Assembly (NCBI RefSeq): GCF_013248965.1
Contig: NZ_JABRVQ010000004.1
Coordinates: 62,001-126,000, forward strand
Direction: 5' to 3'
DNA length: 64,000 nt
Source of the DNA: Psychrobacter okhotskensis
Lineage (GTDB): Bacteria > Pseudomonadota > Gammaproteobacteria > Pseudomonadales > Moraxellaceae
The notes under the pieces are model-generated. The model was not told the origin of the DNA. It did not search any database and saw only the letters and a list, made by a program, of their open reading frames with translations. The translations under genes were made by a program, and so were the position numbers. Shown in pieces: positions 10,279 to 20,215 of the stretch. Position 1 is the stretch's first letter; every line of letters begins with the position of its first letter.

Positions 10279-10493
10279 GGTTCTCTCCAAAAGTAGCTAT
10301 TATGATAATTTGTCTAGGGTTATTTATTTGTTCTTAATAATGCGTTAAGCATATGACGTCATGGTAGCGAAAACGTGGTCAGAGCGGTGTTAGAAATTGT
10401 TTGTTACCTGTTAGCTTTCTTACTTAACCGATGACTAATGTAATTTATAATCTGAGTCGTCCGTTATTTAGATAATTGAGTAACCTAGCCAAT

Positions 10494-10533
10494 AAAAATC
10501 GCCCATCAACGATTAAGCTGATGGGCGATTTTT
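10494..10533. terminator. Strong bidirectional terminator downstream of ygiQ
   Basis: A perfect 15-bp stem (AAAAATCGCCCATCA with its complement) closes a 10-base loop and has A/T runs on both sides. It lies 65 bases beyond the ygiQ stop, on its downstream side. The rest of the 10279-10598 spacer shows only the lipoprotein promoter region. Confidence 0.9.
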
Positions 10534-10598
10534 ATTAATAACGAGCGTTGAGCTGTTGCCAACCAAGCTTAGTTTATAACCTTGGTTTGCTAATATAA

Positions 10599-13019
10599 TT
10601 ATTTTGTTTTGCGCGGTGGCAGACCCGTATGCTGCGTTTGGAAGTTGCCTTTGCTCACTTGCTTCTTGGTGTTTTTTACAGCGCTCGAGCTATTGTTGGT
10701 GCGCTTCACCGAATCATTACCTAGGCGGCTGTTCTTTTTACGCGCTGATTGATAGCTGTCTTGTGCCGCATCACGACCTTCTAAGCTGGCGTTAAAGGGC
10801 GGAATCAAGCAGCCACGGTTTTTGCCAATCAAGTCACTACGTCCCATGTCTTGCAGTGCTTTACGCAATAATACCCAGTTCTTTGGATCATGAAAGCGCA
10901 AGAACGCTTTGTGCAATTTTCGCTGCTTGCCCGACTTGACGATATCCATGTCACCTTCACTGCGGCTAATCTTATGCAGCGGATCTTTATGCGTATGATA
11001 CATGGTGGTCGCCGTTGCCATCGGACTCGGATAGAACGCCTGCACTTGGTCAGCGCGATAGCCATGACTTTTTAGCCAAAGCGCAAGATTCATCATGTCT
11101 TCATCTTTGGTGCCCGGATGGGCGGCGATGAAGTAAGGAATCAGATATTGCTCTTTGCCTGCCTCTTGGCTGTACTGCTCAAACATGGCTTTGAATTTAT
11201 CATAGCTACCCATGCCCGGCTTCATCATCTTTGATAGCACGCCTTCTTCTGAGTGCTCAGGCGCGATTTTTAGATAACCACCGACATGATGACTGACCAA
11301 TTCTTTGACATATTCAGGGTCTTTTACTGCCAAGTCATAACGCAAGCCAGAAGCGATAAGGATTTTTTTCACGCCTTTGATATCACGCGCTTTACGGTAT
11401 AGCTTGGTCAAATTACTGTGATCGGTGATCAGGTTTTCGCAGACGTCAGGATAGACACAAGACGGCTTGCGGCAGTTCTTTTCAATGGTCTCGTCTTTAC
11501 AGTTTAGACGATACATATTAGCCGTGGGTCCACCAAGATCCGATATCACCCCAGTGAAGTTGGGTGCGGTATCACGAATCGCTTCCACTTCACGCAAGAT
11601 AGACTCTTCTGAGCGGTTTTGGATAATGCGGCCTTCGTGCTCAGTGATCGAGCAGAAGGTACAACCACCAAAGCAGCCACGCATGATATTGACCGAAAAC
11701 TTAATCATGTCATAAGCAGGAATGCGCGCGTCGCCATAGCTCGGATGTGGTAGGCGTGCATATGGCAAGTCAAATACGTAATCCATCTCTTCGGTTGAGA
11801 GCGGAATCGGTGGTGGATTGAGCCAAACGTCAATAGAGGTGTGTGAGTTGCCAGCGCCGCTACTATGACGCTGCACCAGTGCGCGCGCGTTGCCCGGATT
11901 GGTCTCCAAATGTAAGATACGACTCGCATGAGCATAGAGCACAGGGTCAGATTTGACGTGCTCATAATCAGGCAGACGAATCACGGTTTGCTCACGCGGC
12001 GGCATTTTAAGTTTATGCTTGCGTGCTGTCATCGGCTTATTAAAGCCACGCATTTGCACGACTTGCGTTTCTTCATCGACTTGATGCGCATTGATAATTT
12101 TATTGGTAACTGGTTCAGACACAAAGCCGGGATACTGTGAAGCCATTCCTGACAGCGCTTGCCCAACGGGCGAGTCGCTCGGCTTTTCTTGCTCGATTGA
12201 GCATTGATCCACGTCTTCGGTCATGACGTATGGGTTGATAATCGGATCAACACGGCCGACAGTATCGACATCATTACTGGCAACCTCGGTCATATCCGCT
12301 TGCCAATGGCGGCGCGTCGGGGTCAACAGATAGGACGTACCACGCAATTTGCTCATTTGCTCAAAGCTATAGCCTTTCGACAGACCATGTACCACATCGA
12401 CGATGGCACGCTCAGCATTACCATACAATAAGACATCGGCACGGGCATCGAGCAATATGCTGCGGCGAACTTTATCTGACCAATAGTCATAGTGGGCGAT
12501 ACGGCGTAAGCTACCTTCGATACCGCCTAAGATAATCGGCACATCAGGATACGCTTCGCGGCAGCGCTGGCTATAGACGATAGCAGCGCGGTCAGGGCGT
12601 TTATTGGCGACGTTGCCTGGAGAGTACGCATCATCGCTACGAATCTTGCGATCAGCGGTATAACGGTTAATCATGCTGTCCATATTGCCCGCCGTCACAC
12701 CATAAGCATAGACAGGTTTGCCCAGTTCCATAAAGGCATCTTTGCTCTTCCAGTCTGGCTGGGCAATGATACCGACGCGGAAGCCTTGTGCTTCTAATAA
12801 GCGGCCGATAATCGCCATGCCAAAGCTTGGATGGTCGACATAGGCATCGCCTGAGATGATGATGACGTCACAAGCGTCCCAGCCCAAATCATCCATTTCT
12901 TTACGGCTCATCGGCAGATAAGGCGCAGGCTCGTAGCAGCTCGCCCAGTGTTTGTCGTAGTCGTAAAGTGGCTTGGTGCCTTGTTTAAAGGCGGTGCGGG
13001 CGATGGTATCGGCAGACAT
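10599..13019 (-). CDS. ygiQ: YgiQ-family radical SAM protein
   Basis: The 806-residue protein belongs to the YgiQ (UPF0313) radical SAM family, large iron-sulfur proteins of unresolved substrate. The 4Fe-4S/SAM motif CxxxCxxC is C449, C453 and C456 in [11 protein letters not shown]. The N-terminal part holds conserved runs such as [11 protein letters not shown] (57-67) and [18 protein letters not shown]. After the radical SAM barrel, a second cysteine set ([13 protein letters not shown]) may bind another cluster. The C-terminal YgiQ region ends with a basic Lys/Ser/Asn-rich tail of about 60 residues. It is monocistronic, divergent from amt, and followed by a strong terminator. Confidence 0.95.
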   Translation of the reverse strand: MSADTIARTAFKQGTKPLYDYDKHWASCYEPAPYLPMSRKEMDDLGWDACDVIIISGDAYVDHPSFGMAIIGRLLEAQGFRVGIIAQPDWKSKDAFMELGKPVYAYGVTAGNMDSMINRYTADRKIRSDDAYSPGNVANKRPDRAAIVYSQRCREAYPDVPIILGGIEGSLRRIAHYDYWSDKVRRSILLDARADVLLYGNAERAIVDVVHGLSKGYSFEQMSKLRGTSYLLTPTRRHWQADMTEVASNDVDTVGRVDPIINPYVMTEDVDQCSIEQEKPSDSPVGQALSGMASQYPGFVSEPVTNKIINAHQVDEETQVVQMRGFNKPMTARKHKLKMPPREQTVIRLPDYEHVKSDPVLYAHASRILHLETNPGNARALVQRHSSGAGNSHTSIDVWLNPPPIPLSTEEMDYVFDLPYARLPHPSYGDARIPAYDMIKFSVNIMRGCFGGCTFCSITEHEGRIIQNRSEESILREVEAIRDTAPNFTGVISDLGGPTANMYRLNCKDETIEKNCRKPSCVYPDVCENLITDHSNLTKLYRKARDIKGVKKILIASGLRYDLAVKDPEYVKELVSHHVGGYLKIAPEHSEEGVLSKMMKPGMGSYDKFKAMFEQYSQEAGKEQYLIPYFIAAHPGTKDEDMMNLALWLKSHGYRADQVQAFYPSPMATATTMYHTHKDPLHKISRSEGDMDIVKSGKQRKLHKAFLRFHDPKNWVLLRKALQDMGRSDLIGKNRGCLIPPFNASLEGRDAAQDSYQSARKKNSRLGNDSVKRTNNSSSAVKNTKKQVSKGNFQTQHTGLPPRKTK

Positions 13020-13468
13020 GGGCAGACCTGTTAATTAAAAAGTGGCACTAAAAATAAGCCGTTATTGTTATTCATTAACAACGGCTCATTTAAAAGCGCT
13101 CATTTTAACATGAATCGCACTCATGATGCGACCTATTCTATGATGGGCGATTAATGATAAGTTATTGATAGCGCGAGATAAACTGCTTATGCAAAGTGAG
13201 CGACTAGCCTAGCAAAATAATGGCAAAAATGGTTTAAGCAGAACCGTCTATCTTCGCAAACATGGTTGTTAAAGTACAGTTATCAAAGTATGGGTTTGGT
13301 CAGTACTAATCATTTGTTTTCTCATGTTTTGTTAGCCGTTCTGATTTTCATCCATAACTTTTGGCATAGCTTTTGCTCCAACCCCGTTAGGGCTTATTTG
13401 TGTGCATTCATGAGTGAAAATGGTGCACCGATAAAAATTGAACGGATAGATAAGTGTTTGGAGATAAA
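13020..13468. other. 449-bp divergent promoter region between ygiQ and amt
   Basis: This gene-free region drives ygiQ leftward and amt rightward. It contains an interrupted hairpin at 13057-13086 (AGCCGTT/AACGGCT outer stem, GTTA/TAAC inner stem) in the presumed ygiQ leader and a sigma-54-type promoter at 13361-13377. I did not find a convincing NtrC site (TGCACC-N5-GGTGCA), although GGTGCA occurs downstream at 13422-13427. Confidence 0.6.
13361..13377 (+). promoter_or_regulatory. Sigma-54 (RpoN) type -24/-12 promoter for amt
   Basis: TTGGCATAGCTTTTGCT carries GG (13363-13364) and GC (13375-13376) separated by exactly 10 bases, the invariant sigma-54 spacing, with TGGCA and TTGC boxes both matching the consensus. 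Transcription would start near 13387, leaving a leader of about 80 bases before amt. Nitrogen-controlled sigma-54 promoters are well known for ammonium transporters. Confidence 0.7.
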
Positions 13469-14848
13469 ATGAGAACATCATCTGTTGGGCTGGATGCGAT
13501 AAAAGGGCTACTAAGAACATTACTGCACAAGATACTTATGCTGGGGACGCTACTGTTTGGCACGATAGCTAGTGCACAAGCGGCCGCGGCTGACACATTG
13601 ACGGTGGCGCAGCTACTCGAATATCAAAATATCGCTTGGATTATCTGGGGCGGGGTTCTGGTGTTCTTTATGCAGGCAGGTTTTGCGCTACTTGAGAGCG
13701 GATCGGTACGCGCAAAGAACGCCGTCAATGTGATGATGAAAAACTATACCGATATGTGTATCGGTGGTCTGGCGTTTTATTTGGTGGGTTTTGGGTTGAT
13801 GATGGGTACTAATCATTCGGGGTTTGTCGGTACCGATCATTTTATGCCAGTCAATCTATCCAATATGGACTGGGCACTGATGTTCTTTCAGATGATGTTT
13901 GCGGCGACAGCGGTGACCATCGCGAGTGGTGCCATGGCAGAGCGTGTCTCGTTTATCGGCTATGCAGTCGCCGCCTGTTTGATCTGTCTATTTATCTATC
14001 CTGTGTTTGCCAGTTGGGTGTGGGGTGGGTATTTCGGCGGAACAGGGTGGCTGACCGAGCTTGGTTTTATTGATTTTGCTGGTTCGACCGTCGTGCATTC
14101 TATCGGGGGCTGGTTGGCACTGGCAGGTGTTTTAGTTATCGGACCGAGACTGGGCCGCTTTGCACCCGATGGGACGCCAAGACTCATCGCAGGTCACAAC
14201 ATGACGCTATTGGCGCTTGGCGGGTTTATCTTATGGTTTGGTTGGTTTGGCTTCAATGCTGGATCGACATTATCTATCACTGGAAATATTGGCTTGATTG
14301 CCGTCAATACTTTTATCGCTGCGGTCAGTGCGGTGGTGAGCTACATGCTGATTGCTCGGACAATGAACAAAGCAATCTTGCTCAGTGATAGTGTCAATGC
14401 CAGTTTGATCGGACTCGTGTCTATCACGGCAGGCTGTGCCACAACGACGCCTTTATTTTCTATTATTATCGGTGGGGTTGCTGCCGTGGTCTATATATTG
14501 TCTACGCAGGCGCTACTAAAGCTCAAAATAGACGACGTGGTTTCAGCAGTGGCCGTACATGGCTTTGGTGGTGTGTGGGGTACACTTGCGGCTGGGCTAT
14601 TTTATACAGGGGATTTATTTAATTTATCACGGCTGGGCGTGCAGGCGCTGGGCGTCGGTGTAGCTTTGGTATGGGCACTAGGTCTGGGTCTTATTATGTA
14701 TAAGCTGATTGATCTGAGCTTTGGGTTAAAGGCGAGCCGGTTACACGAGCAGCGTGGCCTTGACTATACCGAGCATGCAGAGCTGGGTTACCCTGAGTTT
14801 CAAAAGCAAATGTTCGATGCTAAAAGTCTAACAGAGCGTCACTTATAG
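13469..14848 (+). CDS. amt: Ammonium transporter Amt
   Basis: The 459-residue protein is an Amt/MEP/Rh channel importing ammonium across the inner membrane. The start ATG at 13469 has GGAG 6 bases upstream; an earlier in-frame GTG overlaps that site. A cleavable signal peptide is likely, ending in AQAAAAD near residue 35, as in other Amt proteins. About eleven transmembrane helices follow. The conserved pore twin histidines are H210 (STVVHSIGGW) and H364 (AVHGFGGVWGT), with MAERVSF and FNAGSTL also matching. A cytoplasmic tail follows the last helix. It is led by a sigma-54-type promoter and followed after 10 bases by an unknown gene instead of the frequent partner glnK. Confidence 0.96.
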   Translation: MRTSSVGLDAIKGLLRTLLHKILMLGTLLFGTIASAQAAAADTLTVAQLLEYQNIAWIIWGGVLVFFMQAGFALLESGSVRAKNAVNVMMKNYTDMCIGGLAFYLVGFGLMMGTNHSGFVGTDHFMPVNLSNMDWALMFFQMMFAATAVTIASGAMAERVSFIGYAVAACLICLFIYPVFASWVWGGYFGGTGWLTELGFIDFAGSTVVHSIGGWLALAGVLVIGPRLGRFAPDGTPRLIAGHNMTLLALGGFILWFGWFGFNAGSTLSITGNIGLIAVNTFIAAVSAVVSYMLIARTMNKAILLSDSVNASLIGLVSITAGCATTTPLFSIIIGGVAAVVYILSTQALLKLKIDDVVSAVAVHGFGGVWGTLAAGLFYTGDLFNLSRLGVQALGVGVALVWALGLGLIMYKLIDLSFGLKASRLHEQRGLDYTEHAELGYPEFQKQMFDAKSLTERHL

Positions 14849-14858
14849 GAGAGAGCTG

Positions 14859-15491
14859 ATGAATACTGATACTCAATCCGTAGACCAAACGGTATCCGCG
14901 ATGGCAGAGGTACTGGCAAAATACTTACATCCTGAGGAAGTACGACTGCTCAAGACCCAATGGCTACAGTACTCGGCGGTCTCTGTCAGGATGATGCAGC
15001 AATGCATCTTGGATGCGACAAGGCGCTATCCTGAACTACAAGATCACAAATCTGAAATTCGTAAAGGCTTTTGGGCTACGTTGCAAGTGGATAGTCAGCA
15101 GACAGTGGAGTCTGACAGTCACAATGGCCATAACGAGACAATCAATGCACCCGTACCTATCTCTGAGCCCGTTCTCGCATTTTATACCGTGATAGAAGCG
15201 CTGCGCAGTCAGCTAACGGCAGCAGACAGTCGCAGCTTTTTTCATAGTATGCACCAAACTGTTTCGCAAGAACGCACCTTCAAAGGGCATCACATCAATA
15301 TCAATCAGTTTTTGGAAGGTAATCGTCCACCTGTACCGGACAATGAGCACCTGTTAAACAATCTGATGCAACTTGCCTACGTGTGCTTGTGCGATATTAC
15401 TGGTCCTGTAGAGGCAGATGAGATACTGTTTCAAGCAGCACAAACGGCCAAGCAAAGTTATCCAAAAGCCGTCGTCGAAAAATTATTTTAA
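14859..15491 (+). CDS. Unknown 210-residue protein co-transcribed with amt
   Basis: I do not recognise this gene. It starts 10 bases after the amt stop with GGAGAG as ribosome site, so it is almost certainly translated from the amt message. The product is soluble, acidic and largely helical, without signal peptide or membrane span. Two blocks are separated by a polar linker (about residues 85-105): an N-terminal block with HPEEVRLLKTQW and a C-terminal block with FKGHHININQFLEGNRPP and GPVEADEILFQAAQ. It has no PII features (no T-loop tyrosine region, no PII signature), so it is not GlnK. Its position suggests a role in ammonium uptake or nitrogen sensing, which is inference only. Confidence 0.85.
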   Translation: MNTDTQSVDQTVSAMAEVLAKYLHPEEVRLLKTQWLQYSAVSVRMMQQCILDATRRYPELQDHKSEIRKGFWATLQVDSQQTVESDSHNGHNETINAPVPISEPVLAFYTVIEALRSQLTAADSRSFFHSMHQTVSQERTFKGHHININQFLEGNRPPVPDNEHLLNNLMQLAYVCLCDITGPVEADEILFQAAQTAKQSYPKAVVEKLF

Positions 15492-15505
15492 CCTATCAAG
15501 TGAGC

Positions 15506-15541
15506 ACGTTACGAGCAAGTACGGATATCGCCTCGTAACGT
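15506..15541. repeat. Perfect 10-bp inverted repeat between convergent genes
   Basis: ACGTTACGAG (15506-15515) and CTCGTAACGT (15532-15541) can pair around a 16-base loop. It lies in the 92-bp gap between the convergent amt operon and lipoprotein gene. There is no T run, so it is a candidate factor-dependent terminator or protein site rather than a classic terminator. Confidence 0.5.
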
Positions 15542-15583
15542 ACCTTATGGTTTCAGGTGAGTCAGTGCGCTGTCTGATAGCTT

Positions 15584-16342
15584 TTAATTATCTAATAATT
15601 GAAATGGGAAAGTAACCACGTCAAAAGCTAAGGCAAAGGGCAATAAGACCAATTTTTGCGCCGTATTTGCGCCACGACGAGACACTTGATTTTGCTGGCT
15701 TTGTGTATAAAAACTGACCGTATAAGGTTTGCTCAAGGCGCGATAATTCGACTGAATTAGGCTTAAATTGCTGACTTGTGGATAGATAGCGCCTTTGACA
15801 GGGATACTAAAACAAAAGCGCTGAGCATTGATACGCAGATCGCTGGCGGAGGTGCATTCGCGGCCACTATTTTGTAAAAAGAACTGATAGTCAGAACGCT
15901 TAAATTCATCCTTTAATTTGGCGTAAGACAGCTTCATCTCTCCCTGAAAATACCCATCATTATTGGGCACAGCAAAGCTCATGTCATTATCGACTTGGAT
16001 GTTCTTTGGCGTCAGATTGGTGAGCAAATTGACCATTTCTGTCCCGCCTTGGGTCAGCACGTAGCTGTTCTTTTCACCGACGATCACCATGGTCGCATTT
16101 GGCGTTTTTGGCAATGCTTGCGCAGGACGACCAAAAGCCACGATTTGGTCTTCAGACAACACACTCTTAGTCGTGGTTGTGCTGACACGGTTATTGTCTT
16201 CTAACAATGAACTGGTGGCACAGCCTGAGCTGGCGAGCAATGCCGCGAGCGACGCCCCTGTTATCACTGTTTTAAAACTTAATGCTTTTAGTGCTGGATT
16301 ATCACTTTCTTCTTTTTTAAGGGCACGGGTACTTTTAGTCAT
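15584..16342 (-). CDS. Putative lipoprotein of unknown function
   Basis: The 252-residue protein has a strong ribosome site (AAGGAAG) and a cytoplasmic N-terminal tail of about 20 residues before the hydrophobic stretch TVITGASLAALLASSGC, where C41 would be the acylated cysteine. The lipobox is imperfect (S at -3). The mature region has two cysteines (RECTS, RFCFS) that could form a disulfide. The C-terminal segment LVLLPFALAFDVVTFPFQLL resembles the end of YceK-type (DUF1375) envelope lipoproteins. No function can be assigned. It converges with the amt operon. Confidence 0.75.
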   Translation of the reverse strand: MTKSTRALKKEESDNPALKALSFKTVITGASLAALLASSGCATSSLLEDNNRVSTTTTKSVLSEDQIVAFGRPAQALPKTPNATMVIVGEKNSYVLTQGGTEMVNLLTNLTPKNIQVDNDMSFAVPNNDGYFQGEMKLSYAKLKDEFKRSDYQFFLQNSGRECTSASDLRINAQRFCFSIPVKGAIYPQVSNLSLIQSNYRALSKPYTVSFYTQSQQNQVSRRGANTAQKLVLLPFALAFDVVTFPFQLLDN

Positions 16343-16485
16343 ACTACGACTTCCTTGTCTACTGTCAATGGACTATTGAGGTGGCAATTATTGTTTACTG
16401 CCAGACTTTCGTTGATATCGTACCTTTTTTAGTAGTAACTTATCTACTTTTAATTAACTCAATAAACCAATGCTTGTTGAGATTG

Positions 16486-16953
16486 CTAATCAAGCAAAAT
16501 CTTTGTCCCACTTTTAGTAAAATTCATCACAAATTGGCTTTTAAAGTTGCGTACATTGTTCTCATAGGTGAGCAGACCAGTCGTGAATCGATGATAATCG
16601 CTCATATTTCTGGCATTGACCATCAACATAAAATCCGCATCACCGGACACTTCATAGCAGCTCATCACTTGTGGCTGCGCATTCATCAAGCGCTCAAATC
16701 GATGTTGCATCGAGGTATTTGAGCGCGCCATCTCTATCATTACCACGGCAGTCAGGCCGTAGCCAACCTTATTTGGATCCACGATAGCGACTTGCTTAGT
16801 AATGACGCCATTGCTTATTAATGCTTGGATGCGGCGTTGGGCAGTAGCGATAGACACATGCACTTGTTCTGCCACCGTTTTTAATGGCAAGGTCGCATCA
16901 TCTTGTAGCAAATTTAAAATCGCTTTATCGATATCATCTAAAATTTGGCTCAT
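16486..16953 (-). CDS. Lrp/AsnC-family transcriptional regulator
   Basis: The 155-residue protein has the Lrp/AsnC architecture: an N-terminal winged helix-turn-helix (LDDIDKAILNLLQDDATLP, then KTVAEQVHVSIATAQRRIQAL as two recognition elements) joined to a RAM ligand-binding domain with VMIEMARSN and VMSCYEVSGDADFML. Such proteins form octamers and respond to amino acids or related metabolites. It is transcribed divergently from the RarD-like permease gene across a 259-bp AT-rich spacer, the classic layout for a regulator and its transporter target. Global Lrp is usually longer and lies elsewhere, so this is probably a local regulator. Confidence 0.93.
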   Translation of the reverse strand: MSQILDDIDKAILNLLQDDATLPLKTVAEQVHVSIATAQRRIQALISNGVITKQVAIVDPNKVGYGLTAVVMIEMARSNTSMQHRFERLMNAQPQVMSCYEVSGDADFMLMVNARNMSDYHRFTTGLLTYENNVRNFKSQFVMNFTKSGTKILLD

Positions 16954-17212
16954 TGTATGCTCTCTTCTAAAAAGTACTTTTGTTAAAGATTTTTATAATT
17001 ATTATCACTATAAGTCAAAATTTAAGAAAATATTTGGTTTTGAGCGTCATAAAAGATAAATTTATTTATGAATAGCTTTATTTGGAGATAATTTATCAAT
17101 ACCGTTCAGTAAAATAGACACCACTAATCAAAGCTTGGCAAACAAAGCCTAGTAATCAAAGCTTAGCCATAATAAATACAGGCTAATAGCAGGTTTTCTA
17201 AAATCTATTTAC

Positions 17213-18250
17213 ATGTACGGTGTCTTTATGTCTATCTTAATGCTATCTAACGTATTCGCTAATACACTCGCAACGACTGTCTCGCGCTTGCCACTGGCTA
17301 CAATCTGGACAGCAGGCAGCACACAGCAACGTACGTTAATCATGGGCGTGGCCTTAGCAGTATTGTCGAATTTGTTGTTTGGCGTACTTTATGCCTACAG
17401 CAGCTTTTTAGCACCATTGTCAGGTACGCAAATCTTTATTTGGCGTATGCTAGCGATGTGGGCGGCACTGGTAGGCTATTTGCTGATTAGTGGACGCATA
17501 GGTATCCATATTGATAAGTTAAAAGCGCTAGGTACTGTGAAGCAGTGGGTGTGGTTGTTATTACCCACACCGATATTTCTCAGTCAGTTTTGGTTATTTA
17601 TGTGGGCACCGGTCAATGGGCAGGGCGTTCAAACCGCAATGGGTTATTTCTTATTCCCACTAATGATGGTTATATTTGGCTGCGTCTTTTTTGGCGAAAA
17701 GTTAAGCCGTCTGCAATGGTTGGCGGTTGCCTTTGCCGCTGTCGGCGTCGGTAGTGAAATTGTACGTACGCACAGTGTTTCTTGGGCCACGCTTTGGGTC
17801 TGTGGCACGTATCCTATTTATTATATTTTGCGTCGTCTGCAAGGGATTGGCGCGGTGACTGGACTATTGGTTGATTTAACGATATTCGCGCCATTTGCCT
17901 TGGTTTATTTATTTTTATTCGCGCCGAGCAGTTTGAGCGTGGTAAGTGGTTCTGGTTTCTTTATCATGATGCTGGTAGGGTTGGGTGTACTTAGTGTGCT
18001 GGCTATGAAAACCAACGTCGATGCCAGTCAAATGCTACCCGTCAATGTCTACGGTATGATGAGCTATATAGAGCCAGCTTTATTATTTATCTTGGCCATT
18101 ACGATATTGGGCAATCCTTTTGAATCAGCGATGATTTATAGCTATGGTTTGATATGGCTGGGTATAGCTTGCTTAATTGTGCATGGTATCCGTCAATTAC
18201 GCCGCGCTCAAAAAGAGTCGAAGATCAATAAAATAGCTCAAGCAATCTGA
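17213..18250 (+). CDS. RarD-like EamA-family permease
   Basis: The 345-residue membrane protein has about ten hydrophobic helices in two halves, the drug/metabolite transporter (EamA) pattern. Runs such as LLFGVLYAYSSFLAPLSG, FIWRMLAMW, NGQGVQTAMGYFLFPL and MLPVNVYGMMSYIEPALLF match the RarD subgroup. Substrates of this subgroup are not established; related proteins export amino acids or metabolites. The start may be ATG 17213 or ATG 17228, neither with a strong ribosome site. The N-terminus before the first helix is unusually long (about 45 residues). Divergent pairing with the lrp-type gene suggests amino-acid-responsive control. Confidence 0.85.
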   Translation: MYGVFMSILMLSNVFANTLATTVSRLPLATIWTAGSTQQRTLIMGVALAVLSNLLFGVLYAYSSFLAPLSGTQIFIWRMLAMWAALVGYLLISGRIGIHIDKLKALGTVKQWVWLLLPTPIFLSQFWLFMWAPVNGQGVQTAMGYFLFPLMMVIFGCVFFGEKLSRLQWLAVAFAAVGVGSEIVRTHSVSWATLWVCGTYPIYYILRRLQGIGAVTGLLVDLTIFAPFALVYLFLFAPSSLSVVSGSGFFIMMLVGLGVLSVLAMKTNVDASQMLPVNVYGMMSYIEPALLFILAITILGNPFESAMIYSYGLIWLGIACLIVHGIRQLRRAQKESKINKIAQAI

Positions 18251-18297
18251 TTTTTAACAATGCAGCTCAGTCTTATCAAGACGCTATTTTTTCAAAT

Positions 18298-18338
18298 AAA
18301 AAAGGACGATTCAACAGTATGCTGAATCGTCCTTTTTA
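18298..18338. terminator. Bidirectional terminator between permease gene and smpB
   Basis: A perfect 14-bp stem (AAAAGGACGATTCA with TGAATCGTCCTTTT) closes a 9-base loop, flanked by A and T runs. It serves both convergent genes. Confidence 0.92.
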
Positions 18339-18371
18339 CGTTAGAGTAAAGTGAATGGTTTCATCCATCTA

Positions 18372-18848
18372 TTAATCTAAATGCTGTTTAAAGCCGCGCT
18401 GCTTATCACGTTCCCAATCACGGTCTTTTAGCGTTTTGCGTTTATCATGTTGCTTTTTACCCAGTGCCAAGCCAATTTGACATTTAACCAGCGAGTTTTT
18501 CCAATAACAAGACAACGGTACGCAAGCATAGCCCTTTTGATTGACAGCGCCAAACAGCTTTTCAATCTCGCGGCGATTGAGGAGTAGCTTACGGGTACGA
18601 ATGCTATCAGGACTCACATGCGTTGAGCTAGATAACAATGGCTGGATATGCGCGCCAAATAAGAAGGCTTCATTATTGCGGAAGATGACATAGGCTTCAG
18701 TAATCGTCATTTTACCTGCACGAATGGCTTTGACTTCCCAGCCTTGTAGCGCCAGACCTGCTTCAAAGGTTTCTTCGATGAAGTACTCGTGGCGCGCCTT
18801 TTTGTTGGCACAAATTTGATTGTCCGGTTTTCTTGATTTTTTTGACAT
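18372..18848 (-). CDS. smpB: SsrA-binding protein SmpB
   Basis: The 158-residue basic protein binds tmRNA and brings it to stalled ribosomes for trans-translation. Typical sequence is visible: [41 protein letters not shown] and the basic tail [20 protein letters not shown] that enters the mRNA channel. Length matches the family. GGAG lies 5 bases before the start. No tmRNA gene was found in the window. Confidence 0.97.
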   Translation of the reverse strand: MSKKSRKPDNQICANKKARHEYFIEETFEAGLALQGWEVKAIRAGKMTITEAYVIFRNNEAFLFGAHIQPLLSSSTHVSPDSIRTRKLLLNRREIEKLFGAVNQKGYACVPLSCYWKNSLVKCQIGLALGKKQHDKRKTLKDRDWERDKQRGFKQHLD

Positions 18849-19057
18849 AATTTCTCCATAAGGGCTGCAAAATATATTGCCCTTGTCTAACAGTCCTCAT
18901 CCGAACCCTTTAATATGGATTGTCTTTTATTATAAATAATAAGAGGGATGAGTCGAACCGCCTATTGTAGCAAAGCAGTTCACAAAAATGTAAGTCGGCT
19001 GTTAGGACAAATGTAGCAGATGAGTATTAAGTTTGGGCAAAATTTGCTAGCATATAG

Positions 19058-19606
<549 letters not shown>

Positions 19607-19660
19607 ACATAGTATTTATTGACGACTATTCGCTGGAACCGTCAAAACGGCCAGTCTTGA

Positions 19661-19939
<279 letters not shown>

Positions 19940-19982
19940 TGCGTTGCCAATCGTGCCTTTGAGTTAATAGTTATTTTAAAAT

Positions 19983-20012
19983 AAAATCGATACGTTAAAA
20001 ATCGATACATTA
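19983..20012. repeat. 15-bp tandem duplication upstream of bioA
   Basis: AAAATCGATACGTTA is followed directly by AAAATCGATACATTA (one mismatch). It lies in the 276-bp spacer before bioA. No BirA-type operator was recognised there. Confidence 0.5.
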
Positions 20013-20215
20013 ATAGATAGGTGCGATTGGTATAAACTTCCTTTGCTTGCTGTTATCACAGAGGCTACGAAAAACTCATCCCAGTCGCACTGTATTTTTT
20101 TAAAGTAAATCCACTATATAGAAATGCTAAAAACTAGGAATAATATGACGAATACGGATATTCAAATGGTAGTACGCTTTTTTAAAAATAAATGCTTGTC
20201 GTTTGAGAGCGTACT

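Noticed and set aside
13266-13472. 68-codon frame upstream of amt
   Set aside because: It runs across the sigma-54-type promoter and overlaps the amt start; no ribosome site or family.
19940-20215. BirA operator upstream of bioA
   Set aside because: No sequence resembling TTGTAAACC-N15-GGTTTACAA was seen in the spacer.
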